Positions 7,110-17,000 of a stretch of 36,069 nt of DNA are shown here, one piece after another (position 1 is the stretch's first letter; every line of letters starts with the position of its first letter). This DNA is from an uncultured Flavobacteriales bacterium. Its GTDB lineage: Bacteria > Bacteroidota > Bacteroidia > Flavobacteriales_G > NORP312. The stretch is from NCBI GenBank assembly GCA_905480125.1, contig CAJQPE010000107.1, positions 1 to 36,069 on the forward strand. Reading direction: 5' to 3'. The notes under the pieces were generated by a model. That model saw only the letters and a list, made by a program, of their open reading frames with translations. It made no database searches and had not been told where the DNA came from. A program made the translations under genes and the position numbers.

Positions 7110-7830
7110 ATGTATGAAAAAATTAACAAAGTGCAAAAAACCAATAACTTGGTAAAATCTTTTTCAATTTTAATAGTCCTTAAAATTAATGCCATCGTTA
7201 ATACTAAAACGCAGAAAAATGGTGATGCTATTTATTTAGAAAACGGAAATATTATTCGCGGAACAATAATCTCACCGTTAAATAGTAATAAAATCGGTAT
7301 TGATTTAAAAAGAGCATATTTTTTATGTATTTGATAAAGATGACGTTGACATTATAAAACAAAGCAAATCCGGAGCCAAACCAAAAGGGTTTTCCATTAA
7401 ACTAAGTGCATATTTATATGGTATATTAGCGTGATCTTCTGGCACAAAAAATTAAGGAGGTTACAAATTCAAAGATCGTTTTTATTTAGGATTGAGATCT
7501 GGGATTAAAGGATTCAACGGGAGTTATATCCCCTTGTTTTTGTAAGGTGAAATAAATATTAGCACCGCTGCAACGCAACCATACATATACCTTTACGGAG
7601 GTTATAATTTTTATTCGTAGAATCACGGAAACAACACAAACCAATATTATTATGACCAATGGATTAATTATTACGCCCATATAGCTTCAGACTATAAAGA
7701 AGGACTCTTAGTTTTAATGGCAATTGGTATGAATAAAAACTTTAACGCTAAGTTCGGAATGGGATTTCAACTTGGATATAGATATCAAAAAAACAACTTT
7801 ATCATACCCTCATTAAATTTGGATTTCTAA
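7110..7830 (+). pseudogene. Broken gene for an outer-membrane-type protein
   Basis: The frame from 7110 has a hydrophobic start (SFSILIVLKINAIVN) and then QKNGDAIYLENGNIIRGTII, a motif common at the mature start of Bacteroidota envelope proteins. Near 7318 the frame shifts; the continuation reads YVFDKDDVDIIKQSKSGAKP and then about 150 codons of barrel-like sequence to the TAA at 7828, including PYIYLYGGYNFYS and KFGMGFQLGYRYQKNNFIIP. That second part is interrupted by four in-frame stops (TGA 7432, TAA 7456, and TAA and TAG further on). One frameshift plus four stops means it is not functional. No intact copy is in the window. The rest of 7056-7974 holds only the downstream terminator. Confidence 0.85.
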
Positions 7831-7923
7831 TGGCTGGGATTCACTACTCGTGAAAAATGACACCGTCACTACTAAAAACAACTTTCACCGATTTAAATTA
7901 GGCGTATTTTTACTTTTTTTAGC

Positions 7924-7955
7924 AAAAAAAAGTGAGGCAATGCCCCACTTTTTTG
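7924..7955. terminator. Bidirectional intrinsic terminator between the pseudogene and htpG
   Basis: AAAAAAGTGAGGC and GCCCCACTTTTTT form a 13-bp stem with one mismatch and an AAT loop, with T runs on both strands. It begins about 20 bases after the htpG stop (minus) and also lies downstream of the pseudogene (plus). Confidence 0.85.
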
Positions 7956-7974
7956 TAATTATTTTGGCGAATAT

Positions 7975-9870
7975 TTAGTTTATCAACTCAGTGCTTCGTT
8001 TAATAAAATTAGTAAGATCTTCACCTTTTAGAAGATTCTGAGACAAAAGTGCCAAGTCAGTTGCTTGTTTAGTCATATCTTTTTGTTTCGACTCATCTTT
8101 CTCTGATAAAATTTTAGAAATTAAAGGATGGTTCGAGTTAATAACCAAATTATACATATCAGGCATGGATCCCATACCCATCATTCCACCGCCACCCATA
8201 GCTTGCTGTTCTTTCATTCTGCGCATGAATTCTGGCTCGGTAATTAACACCGGTGCTTCTTTCTCATTCATACTTTCGAATTGAACCATAAATTGTTCTT
8301 TTTTAACTACACTTTCTATAACAGGCTTCAATTTCTCCTCATCTTTTTCTGTTAATTTAGAGGGAATCTCTTCATCTTTAGGTATTAATTTATCCAACGT
8401 GTCAGAATCAATTCTAGCGAATTTCACTTTTTCGTTTGCTTGCTCAACCTTACTAATAAAATGACTCGTTAAAGGAGAATTCATTATCAACACATCATAA
8501 CCTCTTTCTTTGGCCATTTCAATATAGCTATGATGAGCTTGTTCATCATTTGTGTAAAGAAAAATGGTGTTCCCGTCTTTATCAACCTGATTTACCTTAA
8601 GCTTTTCTTTGTATTCTTCCATTGTGGAATATACACCATCAGTGCTTTTGTACAAAGCGAATTTTTCAGCCTTAATGTTAAATTTATCTTCAGATAACAT
8701 TCCATACTCGATAAACACCTTAATATCGTCCCACTTAGCTTCGAAATCTTTACGGTCTTTTTTGTATAGGCTAGCCAATTTGTCAGCTACTTTTTTAGTG
8801 ATGTGGCTGGCGATTTTCTTTACATTACCATCAGCTTGAAGATACGAACGAGAAACGTTTAACGGAATGTCTGGAGAATCGATTACACCGTGCAAAAGGG
8901 TTAAAAATTCAGGAACAATTCCTTCTACCGAATCCGTAACAAAAACCTGATTACTATAAAGCTGTATCTTATCTTTTTGAACCTCAATATTATTCGCAAG
9001 CTTCGGGAAATATAAAATTCCAGTAAGGTTGAACGGATAATCAACATTCAAGTGAATATTGAATAATGGTTCTTGAAAATTCATCGGGTACAACTCTCTG
9101 TAGAATCCTTTATAATCTTCGTCTTTTAGTTTAGATGGAGATTTAGTCCATGCTGGTGCAGGATTATTAATAATGTTATCAACCGTCTTAGTGATTTTTT
9201 CAACGTTACCATCCTTATCTTTCTTTCCAGAAGGATCATCTTCTTGTTCTTGTTTGGTGCCGAATTTAATCGCAACCGGCATGAATTTACAATACTTATT
9301 TAAAAGCGTTGTAATTCTTGCTTCCTCTAAAAATTCCACTGAATCGTCTGATATGTGTAGAATGATTTCGGTACCTCTTTCAGTTTTGTCGGATTTTGAA
9401 GTAGTAAACTCTGGACTACCATCACAAGTCCATAAAACAGCTGGTTCGTCTTTAAATGATTTAGAATTTATTTGAACCTTCTCGGCGACCATGTATGCAG
9501 AATAAAAACCCAAACCAAAGTGACCAATAATATTTGCTGTATCGCCCTTATCTTTGTACTTTTCAACAAACTCTTCAGCTCCTGAAAAAGCTATATCAGC
9601 AATATATTTTACAACTTCATCTTTTGTCATGCCGATCCCACGGTCTCTAAAAATTAATTGCTTTTCTGCTTTTTTTATTTCAATTTCAATAGTTGTATCG
9701 CCAATATCTCCTTTCATCTCTCCTGATGACGAGAACGTTTTTAATTTATTTGTTGCATCAGTTGCATTTGAAATCAGCTCTCTCAAGAAAATTTCATTAT
9801 CGGAATACAAGAATTTTTTTATAATCGGAAATATATTTTCCGTATTCACTTTTATCTTCCCTTTTGCCAT
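7975..9870 (-). CDS. htpG: Molecular chaperone HtpG (Hsp90)
   Basis: 631 residues, a normal full-length bacterial Hsp90. The N-terminal ATPase domain has the Bergerat-fold motifs EIFLRELISNATDA, FRDRGIGMTKDEV and IIGHFGLGFYSAYMV. The middle domain contains LYFPKLANNIEVQKDKIQLY and VSRSYLQADGNVKKI. The C-terminal dimerisation part follows, with a Gly/Met-rich loop MGGGGMMGMGSMPDMY before NLVINSNHPLI. It folds and remodels client proteins in the cytoplasm, especially under heat or other stress. It is transcribed alone, with a terminator right after it and a dyad (9901-9924) in its 5' region that may be regulatory. Confidence 0.97.
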   Translation of the reverse strand: MAKGKIKVNTENIFPIIKKFLYSDNEIFLRELISNATDATNKLKTFSSSGEMKGDIGDTTIEIEIKKAEKQLIFRDRGIGMTKDEVVKYIADIAFSGAEEFVEKYKDKGDTANIIGHFGLGFYSAYMVAEKVQINSKSFKDEPAVLWTCDGSPEFTTSKSDKTERGTEIILHISDDSVEFLEEARITTLLNKYCKFMPVAIKFGTKQEQEDDPSGKKDKDGNVEKITKTVDNIINNPAPAWTKSPSKLKDEDYKGFYRELYPMNFQEPLFNIHLNVDYPFNLTGILYFPKLANNIEVQKDKIQLYSNQVFVTDSVEGIVPEFLTLLHGVIDSPDIPLNVSRSYLQADGNVKKIASHITKKVADKLASLYKKDRKDFEAKWDDIKVFIEYGMLSEDKFNIKAEKFALYKSTDGVYSTMEEYKEKLKVNQVDKDGNTIFLYTNDEQAHHSYIEMAKERGYDVLIMNSPLTSHFISKVEQANEKVKFARIDSDTLDKLIPKDEEIPSKLTEKDEEKLKPVIESVVKKEQFMVQFESMNEKEAPVLITEPEFMRRMKEQQAMGGGGMMGMGSMPDMYNLVINSNHPLISKILSEKDESKQKDMTKQATDLALLSQNLLKGEDLTNFIKRSTELIN

Positions 9871-9900
9871 TTTACAGTTAGTTAGTTTATAGATAATTGT

Positions 9901-9924
9901 TTTGCAGGACCCTTACTCTGCAAA
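9901..9924. promoter_or_regulatory. Inverted repeat upstream of htpG
   Basis: TTTGCAG and CTGCAAA form a perfect 7-bp dyad with a 10-base spacer, 31 bp before the htpG start codon. It is not the CIRCE heat-shock element. It could be an operator or a 5' UTR hairpin; no binding protein can be named. Confidence 0.35.
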
Positions 9925-9991
9925 CTTTATGTCATAATTTTAAGAAAGCTTGGTTTTCAAAGTCTGTACCACATCAAATTTTCTGACAATA

Positions 9992-10165
9992 TGACCGTCG
10001 TTAATAACTATTATTGGAAATGATGACACTTACGTCCTTTTATGACATGAAACCGGAAGAGAGTTAACTAAAAACTGCGGGCTAAGTAAATACCAAGAAA
10101 GCGTTATTTATAAACCCCAAAAATATGAATGAGCATATCCGTTGTTCGAAGAAAAAATAATCTAA
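9992..10165 (+). pseudogene. Possible decayed coding fragment
   Basis: The gap between htpG and the OmpA gene contains one plus-strand frame that reads like protein: PSLITIIGNDDTYVLL, stop, HETGRELTKNCGLSKYQESV and IYKPQKYE, stop, AYPLFEEKII, then TAA at 10163. All interrupting codons are TGA, as expected if tryptophan codons mutated. No start codon or family is recognised. It could be a remnant of a short gene, or chance. Nothing else is seen in 9925-10161. Confidence 0.3.
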
Positions 10166-12138
10166 TCAACAGCGATTACTTTCATTTCGGTTCTTCTGTT
10201 TTCCTTCATTTTCTCTTCATTAAAGGTACCATCAGGATTGGCATCTGAAACTACAGGATTTTCTTCTCCGAAACCTTGAGCAGATAATCGATCGGCAGTA
10301 ATTCCTCTCTCTAACAAATAATCAACAACTGATTGTGCTCTTCTTTGCGACAATTTATGATTGTATTCTGCCGAACCTTTAGTGTCTGTATGCCCATCAA
10401 TTTCAATAACCAAATGCGGACATTTCAACATTAAACCGCGTAACCTTTCTAGCTCTGTCGTAGATTCAATAGTTAAATCTGCTTTATCAAATTCATAGAA
10501 TATATTATTCAAACCTAAAATCATACCTGCTTTTAATGGATCTAAATCAATCGCTTGTTCAATAATATGATACTGGGAGTGCTCCCCAACTTCAACATGA
10601 TCTGAGTGAAAAAAACATCCTGGCCCCTCATAAGTTATATCATAAGATACGCCATGCCGCAGAACTATTAGATACTCTCCCGTTTCGCTATTAGGAGTGT
10701 ACTCACCCACCAATTCATCTGTTTCAACATTAAAAACTTCAATTTTTACTTGGCTGGGTTTAATCCCGCCATGAGCATGAATTGCACCTTTATATACAGT
10801 TAGTGACTTTTGTTCCACGTCAGGAAAATTAATCTTGTATATATCTTGATAACCAAATCCATCTTTTCGAAAAGAAGAATAATAAGCTCCTGTTCCATCA
10901 GTTGTCGGAATATAAAAAACATCATCACCAGTAGTATTCACTGGGTATCCAATATTATGGGGTTCAGACCAGGATAGGTCATTTTCTGGATCAATTAAAT
11001 GTACTGTCATAATATCAAATCCTCCCATTGAGGTATGGCCCTTTGAACTGAAAAAAAAGTTTTCACCGTCTGGATGCAAATACCCACCATCCTCATCATA
11101 CTCACTATTTACATTACGACCCATGTTTAATGCCAAGCCCCATGTATTGTCTGGCAACCTTCTGCAGAAATAAATATCTGTTCCCCCGAAACCTCCTTCT
11201 CTATCACTGGTAAAGTACAAGAATTTACCATCAGCACTTACAGAGGCATGACTTTCCCATGATTTTTGATTTATATCAGATCCCATTTTTTTTGGGTCAC
11301 TCCATTTGGAGCCATCTAATTGGCTGAAGTAAATATCACCTGAGCCTTCGCTGAATTTATAAATGTATAAGATTTGACCATCAGCTGATAAACCTACCGT
11401 CGCTTCATGATCATCAGTATTAATATGGCCTCCAATCCTTTCAGGTTCAGTCCATTCCCCACCTGTCCTTTGTGATATATATATATCTTCAAAGTATTTA
11501 CCTTCAGAATTAATAGCATCACCAGTAGAACCTGCTCTTCTTGATGTAAAGATCAATTCAGATTCATCGGCTGTCAATACAGGCTTATAATCTGGAAACG
11601 GAGAATTTACTTTTTCGCCTAGATTTTTAATACTCATATTAACAGGAGAACTGACCAGTATTTTAGCGTTTTCCGCAATTTGTATTTGACGATCAATATC
11701 GGCAATAGTAATGCTATCTAATTCATCAATTGAAATTTTATATTCCTCAAAAGTCGAAATTGCCTGGTCAAAATTATAATTCTTATTGTAGGCTTTACCT
11801 AATAAATAATAAGCCCAATTAGGCGCGTTGGTCTCTTTTTCTTCCCCTTCTTGGTATTCTACATTAGTTGATTTTACAGCTTTTTCAAGGTAAAAAATAG
11901 ATTTATCGGTTTCTAAAGGTGAAAAATAATAACACATGCCAATCTGATAAAGAATATTAGCATTATTGGCCTGCATAGAATCCAATTTTATTAGAATAGG
12001 CAAAGCAACCTCATAATTTTCATTAAACATTAGAATTTGTGCCTCGTGAAATAGTCTTTTAAAATCGTCAGCTGCTAGAGATTTTTGACCTATACTCAGT
12101 AAAAAAATACAAGGAAGAAGTAATGCTAAATTTCTCAT
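10162..12138 (-). CDS. OmpA family protein with TPR and PD40 propeller repeats (PorE-like)
   Basis: 658 residues with a Sec signal peptide (LALLLPCIFLLSIGQKSLAA). Next come TPR-like helices (about 25-160), a propeller of PD40 repeats (about 190-420; TADESELIFTSRR, SADGKFLYFTSDREGG, HPDGENFFFSSKG), a carboxypeptidase-regulatory-like beta domain (about 440-510) and an OmpA peptidoglycan-binding domain (about 545-655; EIDGHTDTKGSAEYN, LSQRRAQSVVDYL, ENRRTEMKV). This order is that of PorE, a periplasmic T9SS protein tied to peptidoglycan. Many paralogues share the architecture, so T9SS membership is an inference. PorE itself is a lipoprotein, but no lipobox is seen here. Confidence 0.82.
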   Translation of the reverse strand: MRNLALLLPCIFLLSIGQKSLAADDFKRLFHEAQILMFNENYEVALPILIKLDSMQANNANILYQIGMCYYFSPLETDKSIFYLEKAVKSTNVEYQEGEEKETNAPNWAYYLLGKAYNKNYNFDQAISTFEEYKISIDELDSITIADIDRQIQIAENAKILVSSPVNMSIKNLGEKVNSPFPDYKPVLTADESELIFTSRRAGSTGDAINSEGKYFEDIYISQRTGGEWTEPERIGGHINTDDHEATVGLSADGQILYIYKFSEGSGDIYFSQLDGSKWSDPKKMGSDINQKSWESHASVSADGKFLYFTSDREGGFGGTDIYFCRRLPDNTWGLALNMGRNVNSEYDEDGGYLHPDGENFFFSSKGHTSMGGFDIMTVHLIDPENDLSWSEPHNIGYPVNTTGDDVFYIPTTDGTGAYYSSFRKDGFGYQDIYKINFPDVEQKSLTVYKGAIHAHGGIKPSQVKIEVFNVETDELVGEYTPNSETGEYLIVLRHGVSYDITYEGPGCFFHSDHVEVGEHSQYHIIEQAIDLDPLKAGMILGLNNIFYEFDKADLTIESTTELERLRGLMLKCPHLVIEIDGHTDTKGSAEYNHKLSQRRAQSVVDYLLERGITADRLSAQGFGEENPVVSDANPDGTFNEEKMKENRRTEMKVIAVD

Positions 12139-12165
12139 TTTAAATATTCAATTTCTGACAGATTC

Positions 12166-12173
12166 CAAAAATA
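12166..12173 (-). promoter_or_regulatory. -7 promoter motif before the OmpA gene
   Basis: TATTTTTG on the minus strand fits TAnnTTTG exactly and lies 28 bases before the ATG, within the 41-bp gap after the nitroreductase. No good -33 element is visible. It suggests the OmpA gene can be transcribed apart from the nitroreductase. Confidence 0.35.
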
Positions 12174-12179
12174 CAATAT

Positions 12180-12767
12180 TTATTCAGTTACCCATTCTGT
12201 AAAGTATTCAATTGGCTGGCGTTGACTCGTAGGCCATTCTATATTTGGATAGCCAATATAAAACAACCCTAAACATCTATCTTTTACTGTCAAGCCTAAA
12301 AAGGCTTTCATCTCATCTGAATAAGTCGCCCCTCCAGTTACCCAACATGCACCTATACCGTAGGCTGTAGCAGTTAAATGCATATTCTGAACTGCACATG
12401 CAACTGCTGCAATTTCTTCTATCTCAGGAATTTTCTCGGTTTCTTGTCGTTTCATACAAATAGCTATTGCAGCAGAGGATTGCATGGGGTTAGCAATTAG
12501 TTTATCGTATTTTTTTTTTAAAAATAAGTTAGCTGGTGTTTTCATTTTATAGGTTTTAGCATGAAATTCACCCAATTTATTCAATCCTTTATCCATAAAT
12601 ACTTTGAATGACCAAGGCTGAGTTAAACCATGTGTGGGAGCCCAGCGAGCATTTTCTATCAAGGTTTCGATTATTTCCTTGTGCACTTTTCTCGTATTGA
12701 AATGCTTAGGATAAATGCTCCTTCTGTTTCTTATAATCTCATTAATCTCAGATAGGTTGTACTTCAT
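12180..12767 (-). CDS. Nitroreductase family protein (FMN-dependent)
   Basis: About 195 residues. The N-terminal INEIIRNRRSIYPKHF and ARWAPTHGLTQPWSF match the FMN-binding start of nitroreductases; VQNMHLTATAYGIGACWVTG and RCLGLFYIGYP are the usual later motifs. These proteins use NAD(P)H to reduce nitro groups, quinones or flavins; the natural substrate cannot be told. The ATG at 12767 is preferred over one ten codons upstream because conserved sequence starts there and a -7 promoter motif (12785-12792) lies just upstream. It is divergent from the amidotransferase gene. Confidence 0.85.
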   Translation of the reverse strand: MKYNLSEINEIIRNRRSIYPKHFNTRKVHKEIIETLIENARWAPTHGLTQPWSFKVFMDKGLNKLGEFHAKTYKMKTPANLFLKKKYDKLIANPMQSSAAIAICMKRQETEKIPEIEEIAAVACAVQNMHLTATAYGIGACWVTGGATYSDEMKAFLGLTVKDRCLGLFYIGYPNIEWPTSQRQPIEYFTEWVTE

Positions 12768-12780
12768 AACAGATAATTTT

Positions 12781-12813
12781 TTTGCAAATATATTCATGTA
12801 TTTTTGAGCAAAA
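12781..12813. promoter_or_regulatory. Interlocked divergent promoter between nitroreductase and amidotransferase
   Basis: The minus strand has TATATTTG (12785-12792) with TTTG at 12809-12812; the plus strand has TATTTTTG (12799-12806) with TTTG at 12781-12784. Both -7 boxes match TAnnTTTG exactly and each -33 candidate lies beside the other gene's -7 box, giving a nearly symmetric element. The spacings (16 and 14 bp) are shorter than the usual value of about 19, so the -33 assignments are weak. Confidence 0.45.
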
Positions 12814-12820
12814 CCATCTA

Positions 12821-13384
12821 ATGATTCTCATTATTGATTGTGGAAGTGAAAAATCTCCAAAAATTGGCAAATTTATTGACCTACTAGGAGAAAAAACTGA
12901 ATGTGTTTCATTAGCAGAAGACTTGAAGGACATTATCCGATATAAAGGGATTATCATTAGTGGAGCCCCTATATTAGTTACAGAAATTGACACAAAACCA
13001 TACTTGGACAAATTTCAGTTTCTGACTGGAATTACTACTCCTGTGCTTGGGATTTGTTTCGGTCATCAAATATTAGGTATGGTTTGGGGTGCGTATGCAT
13101 CCCGCTGCAAAGAAGCTAGAAAGTCTTTAGTAATAAGACTGGAAACAAATTCTAAACTTTTCAAGGGTATAGGAGCACATTCAATATTTAACGAAGACCA
13201 TTGCGAAATGATTTCTCTTCCTAAACAGTTTAAACAAATTGCTACATCAGACCATTGCAAAATTGAGGGAATGCAGCACCTGTCAAAAGCATTATTTGGT
13301 GTTCAGTTCCACCCTGAAACATCTGGCAAAAACGGATTACAGCTTTTTAAAAATTTTGTATGTATTTGCAATGACAAAAAGTAA
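12821..13384 (+). CDS. Stand-alone class I glutamine amidotransferase (GATase1, GMP-synthase-like)
   Basis: 187 residues from the ATG at 12821. The complete class I triad is visible: nucleophile Cys79 in GICFGHQ, then His164 and Glu166 in VQFHPETS. It opens with MILIIDCGSEKS and has an oxyanion-type SGAP loop near 47-50. It resembles the glutaminase part of GMP synthase or anthranilate/ADC synthase but has no synthase domain, and none is beside it, so it may supply ammonia to an unknown partner or hydrolyse gamma-glutamyl compounds. The next gene starts within its last 14 bases, so the two are coupled. Confidence 0.82.
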   Translation: MILIIDCGSEKSPKIGKFIDLLGEKTECVSLAEDLKDIIRYKGIIISGAPILVTEIDTKPYLDKFQFLTGITTPVLGICFGHQILGMVWGAYASRCKEARKSLVIRLETNSKLFKGIGAHSIFNEDHCEMISLPKQFKQIATSDHCKIEGMQHLSKALFGVQFHPETSGKNGLQLFKNFVCICNDKK

Positions 13385-13925
13385 ACTATACCTCCTTGGA
13401 CTTTTAACGCTAGTTGGCATGGGTGGAATTGGCATACTTGTAATTGAGTTTTTTCAGGATTCATCTACTCTCTCCCTTCTAGAAGGTGGCATATTTTGGT
13501 ATTATCAACTGCCTATCGGTTTAATCTATGGATTAGTAGCAGCTTGGTTAGGCTGGCATTTGATAAAGCTGCAATTGATGCATGAGGTTAGAAACTTTTA
13601 CTCTTCAATTATTTGGCAGCTAAAACTCAACTGGCTAGATGTTCTTTTTATTTCTTTTTGTGCCGGTGTTGGCGAGGAACTTCTTTTTCGTGGAGCAATA
13701 CAATATTGGTTAGGAATCTATTTTACTTCTATTGTTTTTGTAGGTATACATGGCTATCTCAATCCAAAAGATTTGAAAATAAGCATCTATGGAGGATATC
13801 TTACGCTTGTAATGATTGGCATCAGCTACGGATTTGAAGAATTAGGATTGGTTTCGGCTATGGCTGCCCATTTTGCCATAGATGTCTATTTGCTGGGAGT
13901 AATATCGTTTGAAAATAAGAGCTAA
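13371..13925 (+). CDS. CPBP family intramembrane glutamic protease
   Basis: 184 residues from the ATG at 13371, with several hydrophobic helices. The CPBP (Abi) signature is present: EELLFRG with Glu102-Glu103 and Arg107, a His127 in FVGIHGY, and His167/Asp171 in AAHFAIDV. The family includes Rce1-type proteases that cleave substrates in the membrane, and bacterial members involved in bacteriocin immunity or peptide processing. Its start overlaps the amidotransferase stop by 14 bases. The CPBP-amidotransferase pairing has no function that I can name. The gap 13926-14058 shows only AT-rich sequence with a weak dyad. Confidence 0.82.
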   Translation: MTKSKLYLLGLLTLVGMGGIGILVIEFFQDSSTLSLLEGGIFWYYQLPIGLIYGLVAAWLGWHLIKLQLMHEVRNFYSSIIWQLKLNWLDVLFISFCAGVGEELLFRGAIQYWLGIYFTSIVFVGIHGYLNPKDLKISIYGGYLTLVMIGISYGFEELGLVSAMAAHFAIDVYLLGVISFENKS

Positions 13926-14058
13926 AATGCTGCTGTAGAAAATCTATTATATTAATTTTTTATAGTCATAGATTTTATTAAATAAATGAGCATTAATTAA
14001 AAAATTGAGAAGTCAATTTCTTAGCTTAGATAGATAGGTAAATTATCATAATGGTAAT

Positions 14059-17000
14059 CTATTGCACCAAATCTTTAGAATTCGCCACAGCTTCGTAAAT
14101 CACTTTCATAATTTGAGTGCGGTAACCAGTTTGTATCAACTTTCGATTATCAGCGTCAGGGTATACTCTGTTAGAAAGAAAAATATAAACTAAATCTTCA
14201 TCTGGGTCTCCCCACGCTAAAGTTCCCGTAAAACCGCTGTGGCCAAAACTATCGAACGATATACATTGGCATGTTGGCCCACCAACGCCAAACCTAACAG
14301 GCTTATCAAAACCAGCTCCCCTCCTGTTTTCGCCTTCTTCGCCTGTGCAGTTCTGACAATCGGTAAACTCAGCAACTGTACTATCCGAAATGTATCTTAT
14401 ACCGCCATAAGTACCTCCGTTTATATACATCTGCATAAGCTTAGCCAAGTCTTCTGCGCTAGAAAAAACTCCTGCATGACCACCAACTCCGCCCAGCATT
14501 GCAGAACCTGGGTCGTGCACATCACCATGCACCAATTGTTTTCTAAATAACATATCATATTCCGTAGGTGCAATTCTATCTAACTCAAACCTATTTCTTG
14601 GCTTGTAACCCATAGTGTTAAGTCCCATTGGTAGATAAAAAGTTTTAGAAACAAAACTATCTAAAGGCATTTGTACTTCCTTTTCGATTATTTTTTGAAT
14701 CAAATAATATCCTAAATCACTGTATTTATATCTCCCTGGAGTTTTTAAAGGAGTACCCAAAATTCTCCTAATTATTTCATCAGAGTAATCTGTTTTTATA
14801 TAAAAATCTTCCGCAACTCGCTGACCATACAATTCTGATTCAGCTTGGCTATAGATATCAAATCGAGGCATTCCTTTTATTAAAGTTTTCTTATAAAATG
14901 GAATCCAAGAAACCAACCCAGCTTGATGTGACAACATATCTCTTAATACCATATTCTGATATGGCGTTGTATCAACCATTTCAGAAATATAATCGCATAA
15001 CCTATAATCTAATCTAATGTTTCCATTATCTTGTAAGTACATCAGGGATAGTGTAGAAGCTGCTATTTTAGTTATAGATGCCAGATCGTAGATATCATCG
15101 TTACGAACTTCTCGTTTCTTTTCATAAGTGTGATATCCGAATGATTCCTGATAAATCATGCTTCCATCTTTTAATACAACAACTTGGCAACCAGGAAATG
15201 CCTTATCTGCTATTCCCGAATTGCATATCTCATCAATTTGGACCAAGTCTTCTGAATTAATACCAACATCTTCTGGGCTTCCGTATCGCAGGCGAACCCA
15301 CTCAGAAGTTTGCAATCCATCATTTAATTTAAAATGTTTAGAAGCTGTTATGGGTAATTGACCTTTAGCTTGGAGACCACCAAAAATAAGCGCCGCTGAA
15401 GATTCCTCAGCAAATCTTGTATCTTGATAGGAAACGATTAATGCCTTTACATTTTCAGCTCCAAGAAACTTATTCAAGCTATAAGGACTCGCAAAAACGT
15501 CAAGGATAACTGCGTTCTTCTCTTCTAAAGCACTAACAAGCTTTATTGCTTGCGTGGTTATGCCGAAATTCTTACTTGGACTTTCATTTGTTTTTTGAAT
15601 ACTTACTATTACCAAATCATAGTCTTGCAAAGCAGATAGTGTCCTTGAAATTTGCTCATCGGATGGATTACTAGATATATTAAAATGCTTAACCTTAGCA
15701 TAACGTTCCAAAGATTTCTGAAAAGTATTCACTTTTGTATCACCAATGGCTAATGAAGCAATTTTAAGTGAGTCAATATTTTTCAATGGCAATAAGTCTT
15801 CATCATTTTTGAGCAAAGTCATTGCGTTTTCATACAATTTTCTATTGTGTGCATAGTATTCTGGCTTATTTAGGTCTTTGTACAAGTTTTTAAGCTCAAC
15901 AGGCTTATAGTTATCTAAACCTGCCCATTGCTTAGCTACCAATATCTTACGACAGCGAGCGTCTATTTCAGATTGAGTAATCTGACCTAATTCAATGGCT
16001 TTTTTGATTTCCTTGAGTGCGGTTGGTACATCTTCTGAAAAAAGTAATACATCATTCCCGGCTAGCAAAGCCTTTACATCAACAACACCCGGTTCAAAAT
16101 AGGCACTTACCCCCTGCATGTTAAGAGCATCTGTAAAAATCAAGCCTTCAAAACTCATTTCTCCCTTTAAAAGGCCAGTTACAATAGGTTTAGACAAAGT
16201 TGAAGCCTGATTTTGAGTAGAATCTAAACTAGGAATATACAAATGAGCAATCATCATGCTGCCCAAACCTTCTTCAATCATTCTTCTAAAGGGGTAAAGC
16301 TCGATATCATTTAAACGTTCTAAATCATGATTAATAATTGGCAAAGACTTATGCGAATCGGAGTCAGTATCTCCGTGGCCAGGGAAATGTTTTGCATTTG
16401 CCATAACATAATGATCTTGCATTCCTTTCATGTAAGCAATTCCTTTGTTTGCAACGTTAACCTTGTCTTCACCAAAAGAACGGCTATTAATTACTGGATT
16501 TTTAGCATTATTATTTACATCTACAACTGGAGCAAGATTTACATGAAGTCCAATACGTTTGAACTGCTCAGCTATATCCTCTCCCATTTTGTAAATAAGA
16601 TCATTATCTTGAATTGCTCCAAGCGTCATCTGGCGCGGATACTTCACGGTACTATCCAAGCGCATTGCTAACCCCCACTCCGCGTCCATTGAGAGTAATA
16701 ACGGGACTGCTGCTTTTTCCTGATAAAAATTAGTGAGTTTAGCCTGCCGAACGGGTCCCCCCTGAAAAAAAATTAATCCGCCAATTTTTTGTTCTTCTAC
16801 CAGTTTGGTAATTTCATTAACATGATCTTGGGTTTTATTGGAGTATGCGGCAACCATAAATAACTGCGCAATTCTTTGGTCTGGACTTAATGTCTGCATT
16901 ACTGAATCTACCCATGCCGATTCGACCATCTCAAACAAGATTGGGTCAATAATGTCATCTTTAGTACTTGCCGAATCTTTAGCTTCAGGCGTGACTTTAT

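Noticed and set aside
7486-7680. 64-codon minus-strand frame inside the pseudogene
   Set aside because: The plus strand reads as a barrel protein with stops over the same bases; the minus frame is its shadow.
9173-9475. 100-codon plus-strand frame and similar frames across htpG
   Set aside because: They are antisense to the strongly conserved htpG reading frame and have no protein-like features.
13926-14058. AT-rich dyad AAATCTAT/ATAGATTT as a terminator between convergent genes
   Set aside because: The arms are 8 bp of AT-rich sequence about 20 bases apart without a clean T run, so it is too weak to call.
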